NCBI GenBank assembly: GCA_028583415.1
Contig: CM053276.1
Location: forward strand, 127,994,007-128,058,006
Origin: Protea cynaroides
Taxonomy: Eukaryota; Streptophyta; Magnoliopsida; Proteales; Proteaceae
Direction: 5' to 3'
DNA length: 64,000 nt
In this document: piece after piece, positions 56,516 to 64,000 of the stretch
Layout: every line of letters begins with the position of its first letter
How positions within the stretch are numbered: position 1 is the first letter of the stretch
Notes under the pieces: model-generated
Seen by the model: the letters and a program-made list of their open reading frames with translations, nothing else
Database searches by the model: none
Told to the model about the DNA's origin: nothing
Program-made: the position numbers and the translations under genes

Positions 56516-58567
56516 AAATACAGCATAAAGTGTTAAGTACCCTACAATCTGTAAATGACAAAAGGGTCCAACTTTATGTCATTGGTGACAAAAAAAATGC
56601 ATTTACATTGGTTACCTTAGAAACTACAATATAGAAGGATTGCTTTATTATTCAAGAAGAAAAATATATACGAGATATGACCGTTTAATCCCCTCAATGA
56701 TAAGTTTAGTACTTATCACCTAAATGGATGACAACTAGCTTTTCCCATGATAAAAAAAACCCCACCATGTGAAACGATAAGCAACCAAAAGATGCTCAAC
56801 CAGTGCATTACTGTCTTATCTTGCTTGGAATGATCCCAACCGTCCATCCATGAGATACTTGCAATTTATTCACCAACTCTATATCTTCTTTATTTCTTCT
56901 ACAAATCAATCATTTGAAGGAAAAAAAAATCCCAAATGGGACCAAACTGTCTATTCTAATGTCAAACATATGACATAGAAAGGCCTCTAAGCATCTCTGT
57001 CTTTCAACGCTTAGCAATCCTACCAGCTGTGTCCAGGGCAAGTCATGAGTCTTGAGGCCCCTGATGTTCCTCTTTAATGTAACAAAAAGGAATGGCTGAA
57101 ACTAGTCAAACCTCTAATAAGTACAGAGAGTTAATTTTTCAAAAAAATTATGGCAAAATATAATGGAGAAAGATCTAGAAGTTAGCGAGAAAAATGAGAA
57201 TCAAGAAGGACTACTGACTGGATTTCAAGAAAGAGAAATAGATCAGATAGAATTCATTTTCCCAAAATTAATATAAGAATTTTAATTATATTCTAAAATT
57301 TGTCTAATGGGTATCTTCTCTTTTGTGCTTAATATATTAAATTATGTTAAAACAAATCTATTTTAGATATGAGGGTTGATTCCATTCAGACAGAAAATAA
57401 TTATGTTCCAAATATTTTATTAGTGCCATAAAATTCTTTATGAATGTCTAAGCATATTTCAAAATTCTATGATTTATCTTATAGATATCTCATCTTTTCA
57501 ACTTATATAAGGAAACTAATCTGATTCCGAGATGTTTGATTTCTCTAAAAATGAAAGGAGGAGAGGAAAAGTGTTACAAATAAAGTATCCAATGCTTCAA
57601 TAATTGAGAAAGTTATTAAAAAGTTGCCTCTTTCAAAGCAATTATCTGGAGAAGATCAATCAGAATTAGAAGCTAACGCACATATCCACCCATTTCACCC
57701 ATTAGTGCAGTTTCATTTGGACTTTTTCTTAGGTGGGTTCTTCAGAATGTTCTTAGATTTGATGTATCAGACAACATAAATTCTGAGTGATAACTTTTCT
57801 TAGATAGTGGCAATACTGTTTATTTTGTGGAAATAACTTTTCTGCTTATAGTGACTCTTCCTAGATGTAGTGACTTTTGTAATTGTGGCCTGTTGTAGTA
57901 ATGAATTTTAGGAGATTAGATTGATTTTTTATCTTGATAATCTTTCATATGGGTCCCTAGATAGATGGTAGAAACACTAAATAATTTTATTTAACTTGTT
58001 TTAGATCTGAAACATGCAGTAGATCTATTCATGTTACTCTATACCTGTAGTTCTAATGGCAAATAACAATGAAATACTAAGATTTATTTTAATCATAAAA
58101 AAAATATATATATTATGTCTATTATTACTGCATTGATTTTGTTAATTTTTTGTTTTTACATTTTGGATTTTAGTTCTCTTTATTGTAAGTTGATCACTAT
58201 AGACACTGTTAATTAGCTAACGTGGATAAAATGTTGAGAGGATTTTTGAAATCTTCTAAAAGCTCATAGGATTCAAGTTGGAAAATTTTCAAGCGTATAT
58301 ATAGGACCTTATCTTTCCCTTTTCTTGATCTTCCATGGTTACATGTTAAAAGTTACATTGTATTTCATCTGAAAAGGATTTATAATAGAGACAAGTGAAA
58401 GGTTGTTGCAGTCCGTCGACAAATTCTGACTCAATCGATGACTAAACGAAAGACTTATTTTTGGTTGATAATTTGAATGGTGGTGGTTTTCATCTAAAGA
58501 ATCTGCTAATTAATCATTTTTAGCACACCTGATTATGCTGATTGTGTGGCATGTAGTCATCATTGTT
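56516..58567. other. Gene-free stretch
   Basis: AT-rich sequence without a recognisable coding frame, RNA gene or element. Confidence 0.5.
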
Positions 58568-58572
58568 GATTT

Positions 58573-58979
58573 TGTAGGATTGGAGATACGCAAAAGAAAA
58601 CACAAGAATTAATGTGGTTCAGCATCCCATCGTGAGATACCTATGTCCACCAGAGAAAAAAAAATTCTTTATTCCAAAGAAACTTCTATATATAGTTCTC
58701 TACCTGACAGACAGATCTCATCTGTCAGCCTTATAGCGCCTTCAACTCTCCACTGTCAGAGGATTCTTCAACTCTCCACTGTCAGAGGAGAATCTTTTGA
58801 CAACCCTTACAGCCTTACATAGGTTTTCCCACACAGAGAAAATATATAGGGAAACCTACAAATCCTAATCTCACCATAATTATAAGTTTATCTCGTACAT
58901 GTAATAGACTCATATTCTAATACAAATACTATCCTTATAATTACGTGGATCCCACAAAATACAAGACACCAACCTAACA
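58573..58979 (+). mobile_element. Solo LTR (407 bp), probably Copia
   Basis: It begins TGTAGGATTGG and ends CCAACCTAACA, with an exact 5 bp target-site duplication GATTT (58568-58572 and 58980-58984). It contains ACACAAGAATTAATGTGGTT, a phrase frequent in plant Copia LTRs, and a TATATATA box near 58690 on the plus strand. A 27 bp tandem repeat (CTTCAACTCTCCACTGTCAG) lies at about 58739-58792. No internal genes remain. Confidence 0.8.
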
Positions 58980-59493
58980 GATTTATGTAAGACATATCTC
59001 TAGATGTTATCTATTTATGGTATAATCAATAGGTGAAACATGTTGATTCATCATTGTTGATATCTATAATAGTGTTTCCATCCTTGAATAACTTCCGGAA
59101 CAGTTTTACCAAATGTTAACTTGATCCAAAGAACACAGTTCTAGAACAGAGACGAAAAGAATAATTCTGTGAAATGAGCACATTTCCAGAACAGAAACAT
59201 TACTAAATGTAGCTTTAGATTTATCCAAAGAACAATTTATGTGAAAACAAATCACTTGAATTTCATGCCTGTCCCTTTATGAGCTTTATTCCACTTACAT
59301 TAGAAAGAGGAAAGAGTAGTCGGGAAAATTTTTTACAGCTTGACAATCACGTTATTATTTTGCAGAATTAGTACATTAACCTCAACTAAAAGTGGTTCAG
59401 GAATAAGATTTCATGGGATGTGTTTTTCTTTTTTTTAATTTTTTGGTGGTGGAACGTTATGGAATTCTGTTGATGGCATTGCCTAAAGTGAGA

Positions 59494-59498
<5 letters not shown>

Positions 59499-59561
<63 letters not shown>
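59499..59561. repeat. (TA)n microsatellite
   Basis: About 31 TA units. Confidence 0.95.
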
Positions 59562-59564
<3 letters not shown>

Positions 59565-60811
59565 TATATTTTTATTCTAATACAATTCTTGCTGACTTTT
59601 AACCAAAAAAAAAAAAATTGATTCAGCAAAGCACACTTTATGAGTTTTATTTTACATTTTTCTAGATCCAATGTGGAACATATTACTCAGCCCATTTCTC
59701 TCTCTTTTTTTACTTTTTTCTATGGGTCGGTTAGGTAAGTTGGAATGAAAGCCAACACCTAAAGGTTAGAACTAAAAAATATTGTGCTACAATTGGTAGA
59801 ATTGGCTTTAAATCTCCACTTACTTGAAACACTGCATCTTTCCATATCCTCATGATCTCTTTTTTCTCTTTTCTTTTCTATTGGTGGATTTGGTAAAGCT
59901 GGAATGAACTCCAAAACACTAAAGGAACTAAAAAAATATTGAGCTATAAATTGAAGATCACGAACCACACATTTTTTAAACTAGATTTTTTGTTTATAGT
60001 CACAACATGGAGGTGCAACAGAGACAATAGCCAGTTTTTTTGAGAAAATGCCTTATTTTATTTATTTATTTATTTATTTTAATAATGATAAAATCCTATC
60101 ATTTCACATATGTACTCGAAAAAACATGTAAGATATATATATATATATATGAAAAGACAGTCGAAATGACGAAGTATTCTTTATGGTTCAAACTGTACCA
60201 GATTAATTTTCTTATCACCAACGAGCATGCGCATTAAGTACCCGTGAGCATATAGTGCCCTATTTCACTATCAATCTGTATATTTGAACACACTTGGAAG
60301 AAAATTGGTTGCAGAAGAAACTTTCAAGGACCCTACTTAATTTGGTATAAATTCACAGAAATTCTACACCCCTCTTCAAACTTGTGGTTCCAGTTAGTTG
60401 GAAGAGTCCAATTGTGATTAGAGGAAATTTTGGTCCCGTCGACCCTTTCTGTTTATAGTGGTTTATGTCTCATAGAATTCAACTTTTCAGCAATAACACT
60501 ATGCTTGGATAGTGGGATAAAAATTGAAGCACTAAACCATGATGAAGTAATCCACCATTAGCATTTATCATTATTATCATTAGGTTAATGTCATTTTTCA
60601 TTATTATTTTAATTAAATCTGTCCACCATGTTTACTGAAACACTAAACTATTATGAAGCACACATAACCCTTGATCACAAGGTGAAGTTAAACCATTCTT
60701 TGTAGCTTCTCAGGCTCCTAATATACCCACAAAGAGTAAAACAAGAAAACTGAAACTGATCACTGGAGTATATAGCACCATCCCTATTAGAAAAAGAGGG
60801 AGGGGGACTGA

Positions 60812-60937
60812 AATCCTCTCCCACGCGTCAGTCAGCCAGCCAATAACATCTGATGGGCTGGAATACATCGATATGTGTGTCGGTGTATTCCAAGCCCTTA
60901 GATGTTTGGCTAGCGGACTGGCGCATGGGAGAGGATT
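60812..60937. repeat. Foldback (inverted repeat) element, arms about 60 bp
   Basis: AATCCTCTCCCACGCGTCAG at the left pairs with the inverse of CTGGCGCATGGGAGAGGATT at the right. Inner arms GGGCTGGAATACA and TGTATTCCAAGCCC pair as well, leaving a loop of about 10 bases. No coding sequence. It could be a MITE or a source of hairpin small RNA. Confidence 0.75.
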
Positions 60938-62611
60938 TTTTTTGGAGGGAGGGAGGGGGAGGATCTAAGAGTGAAAGTTACTAAACAAAGTTGGGTCAGG
61001 GTCACCACCACACAAAGTGGAACCAATTGAAATGCTAAAGGGTGCTAGCTTGTCATACAAGAATGTCATTGTCTGTCAAATCATTTTCTTGGTACATCAA
61101 ATCATGATGTAAGACTGATAATCATCGGTATCGACGTATCGCTTAGGTGGGATCTGACATGTCGCCGTGATATTTTGACCTATAAAAAAGTGACAGAATA
61201 AGGTGGAAATAATCAAGATCTCCTTTTCTACTTATATCATCTTGAGTGCTTCAATTGACTGCATAGGCTGCTGTTATTGATAAGCCAGTCATCAACAATT
61301 AGATATGTACATTTGCTTTTCATTATCTCACTTTGATAGTAAATTAGAAATTTGGTTTCAAGTCTGACCTAATATACTAGTTTGTATTCAAATTCTGTTT
61401 CTGTAACTAGCTAGTCATTAGCATTAGAAGGCTGAAAAATTGCCTTTAATATTGCAGGATGAGAACACCAAATCGAGTGAGATCTCGGATCCAATGGCTT
61501 TGATATTGACATCTGTTTTTTTTAATCTTGTTTTCTGCTTTAATTAGTAATTTGGGTTGGATTACAGGTTGTCCAATTGAGCTGCAGGCTTGGAGCAGTT
61601 GTCGTATTGGGCCTGCAATGGGTATAAGTTGGCCCACTATAATTAGGTAAAAGCCATAAATGGTTTGTCTTTACAGTTTTTATACCATCAAAAATAATAT
61701 ATAATTAGGGCGAAGCAAAAGACATAAACCTCGGTATATGGTCCCCATAGAATTTGAACACATGAGGTGATTCATCAAGTTGCACTCAATCTGATCAAAT
61801 CATGGATTTTTTTTTAATTGCTATTGTCCATAAAAAAAAGAAAATTAGGTCAGGCCATCTTGGTTTTTGGCTTTTACCAAACAAATCTATTATTGTTTAT
61901 TCAGATTCTGATGATATCTCAGATCATTTTACTTTCAGTTTAAAGATCTTATGGACAAGAAGATAGTGAAATTGATTCATTCATTTCAAATGGCAAACAA
62001 ACGCAGCCTAATAAAACCATGCAGGCTCTTTTATTTTATGCAGATCCATCCTCAAGTGAAACCAATCAGACAATCCATGTTTATAAACTATACCTTGTTA
62101 TTGCGATTCTTGATTCTGTCCATAGCACCATCTATGTCTGAAAACAATTTTAAATAAGGGGCTGTCTGAATGACACCTCTATTGGTGTATTTAAAACATG
62201 CCTTCTTCTTTTAATTGTTGCTCATCTTATTCCCATATATTTTTAAGTGAAGGATAAAAGGGGTTTTCAAAAAAAATATTAAATAAATAAAAAATTATAG
62301 TAACCCATCATTATGTCATTTTCATTTTCTATCACATTTTGAAATAAACATGTGAAATGACATAAATTTACCTTCATTTCAAAAACAAATGTACTGTTGT
62401 AAGAGGACACAAAAATAAGATTACAAGTTATTTATGTCAATAAGAAAACCCTTTAAATAAAGTACCTTGAGAGGACACCTACTTAGCTACTTCGAATAAT
62501 ATTTCCCAGGCAGCTTGCCCCAAGTAAGAAATTCTAAAAAAATATGTTACATAATTCAATTATTTGTGGCCATTATTGGTTTACCAATTTGTGGTCAATA
62601 TAACTTTAGAA

Positions 62612-62616
<5 letters not shown>

Positions 62617-62657
<41 letters not shown>
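62617..62657. repeat. (TA)n microsatellite
   Basis: About 20 TA units. Confidence 0.95.
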
Positions 62658-62659
<2 letters not shown>

Positions 62660-63833
62660 ATGGGCGATATCTTATGTCTTAGCAATTAAAAGTACAAAAT
62701 GATCAAATAAAATGTGTAACTGCTTCTCTAATTCAAATGTAAACAACATATCATAAAGGCAGATAAGATTTCCAATATGAGAAAGATTACATACATAATT
62801 GAAGAAAATATAAGGTTTATTGATGCAAAACTAATCATATTTAGTTCTTTTATTCCTAGAGATAACTTCTTCTTATTACCAACATCTTTCTTTCTTATCT
62901 GAAGTTTTGGGTGACATCATTGTTGCAAAGATGATATGTTTGCATCAAATGCTTCCACCATTTCCTCTGAGTTTGATGTTTCATGACAATAAGGGTCTCT
63001 TTTACCCTAAAAAAAAAAAGAAGAAAAGGAAGACAATATGGGTCTCTATCTTATGAGTCAGAAAGACTTTGTAACAATACTAATATGAAAGGTATGAAAG
63101 ACTTGTAACACTAGGAAACCACTTGATCTGTTTTTGATCTCTCAAAATCAAACTGAACTTGTGAGAAACAATATTGTGGAAATTTGAAAGAGACTCATTT
63201 AGGCTCTCTTTGATATGTATTAAATATATTATGATATTTATAGTTGTTTGTTATGATTTATGGTATTTATTTATATTTAAAATAAATTGATATAATCTAA
63301 AATCTACAAATGGTTTAGAGGGTGTTTATCATTATAATGATAATCTATTATTACTTTGTTATGTCTAGTGGTATTAAATGATTATTATTTATAAGTCATT
63401 TTTTATTCTCATAAATAATTTATGATAAATAACTCATAAACATAAAAATAAGCTATACCAAAGATAGCCTTAAAATTGAGTCTTTCTATTTGACAACGGC
63501 CTTAATTGACATCGATTTCCATCAGGACATATTCATTGGGCCATCATAGAAATCACAAATTAAATAAATACAAGAGAACAGTATTGATATTTGAGACAGA
63601 AAAAGTGGAGAAATTTTGTATCGATCCGACGGATACCAAGCGCCAATGTTAACAACCAAATCGATGTCAAGTAGAATATCCCTTTACAATTTAACCTTGG
63701 ATACAACAAAGTCATACATCCCTTTCACCACCCCAACAATTTCCAAGTGATAGTATGCTGGATAAATTGACCCATGTGGGTCTCATCCTCTATTTTGTCT
63801 AATTTCCACCGTCCATTTGTCCCTCTCTCCCTC

Positions 63834-63841
63834 TATATATA
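63834..63841 (+). promoter_or_regulatory. TATA box of the gene at the right edge
   Basis: TATATATA lies 112 bp upstream of the ATG at 63953. The segment between them is CT-rich, as in plant 5' untranslated regions. Confidence 0.65.
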
Positions 63842-63952
63842 CTCTTCTCTACTTCTCTTCTTTCTCAAACTTAGTTCTGTTACAACCAGCACTAGCTACC
63901 TGCTCTTCTCTCATCTTCTCCTTATACGAGTCCCTTCTCAATACCAACAATA

Positions 63953-64000
63953 ATGGCATGCTTTGAGGTCTGTAAGAAGGTGAGTGATATTGATTCTAAT
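63953..64000 (+). CDS. Start of an unidentified gene, cut by the window edge
   Basis: ATG at 63953 sits in a good plant start context (CAACAATAATGGC) behind a TATA box and a CT-rich leader. The first codons read MACFEVCKK. GTGAGT follows directly at 63980, so the first exon may end there with a 27 bp coding part. If it is not spliced the frame stays open to the edge. Too short to assign a family. Confidence 0.5.
   Translation, partial: MACFEVCKKVSDIDSN

Larger units (their letters stand above)
58985..63780. other. Gene-free stretch
   Basis: AT-rich, with TA microsatellites and a foldback sequence listed separately. I see no gene or other recognisable element. Confidence 0.5.

Noticed and set aside
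1..64000. CRISPR arrays, operons, phage or bacterial defence genes
   Set aside because: The tandem repeats are microsatellites, short duplications or LTR parts with no regular spacers, and the genes are intron-bearing plant genes.

Overview
This is a 64 kb piece of a flowering-plant nuclear genome. Its genes are split by GT-AG introns, it is AT-rich, and much of it is transposable elements in various states of decay. The plant genes look like those of a eudicot, but I cannot name a species from the sequence. There is no bacterial, plasmid or CRISPR-like content.

Left part (1-14131): the 5' end of a gene on the minus strand encodes a ubiquitin-like (probably UBL-SAYSvFN) protein. Its first two exons lie at 14131-14030 and 11634-11502, and the rest is not in the window. 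If the gene is intact, its second intron holds everything to the left. That includes a decayed Copia element (minus strand) broken by a clean 2.1 kb solo LTR with target-site duplication TTTGC. At 3086 the Copia element is broken again by another LTR-like sequence that runs off the left edge.

Middle (15.9-38.4 kb): three recognisable genes can be rebuilt exon by exon. A GAUT10-like pectin galacturonosyltransferase (plus strand, 533 aa) has a 13.1 kb first intron. That intron holds a 7.27 kb non-autonomous Ty3/gypsy element of the Athila/Tat type in antisense orientation, with both LTRs and an exact CTTCC target-site duplication. Next is a four-exon glycine-cleavage H protein of mitochondria (plus strand, 165 aa). 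Tail-to-tail with it lies an eight-exon ent-kaurenoic acid oxidase, CYP88A (minus strand, 496 aa), an enzyme of gibberellin synthesis. The three genes work in unrelated pathways: cell-wall pectin, photorespiration or one-carbon metabolism, and hormone synthesis. They are simply neighbours.

Right part (38.4-64 kb): this is gene-poor. It holds a 1.02 kb tandem duplication carrying a MITE-like element, and a second 0.42 kb duplication, both just upstream of the CYP88A gene. It also holds a 2.3 kb LTR, a probable small two-exon gene of unknown function (124 aa, minus strand), a LINE fragment with an internal deletion, a 407 bp solo LTR with target-site duplication GATTT, and a foldback hairpin. 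At the right edge are the TATA box and first codons of another gene.

No previously undescribed system stands out. The most informative features are the retroelement history of the long introns, the in-frame deletion derivatives of a gypsy element and a LINE, the duplicated DNA upstream of the gibberellin gene, and the small unknown gene. All gene models come from reading the sequence by eye, without alignments or transcript data.
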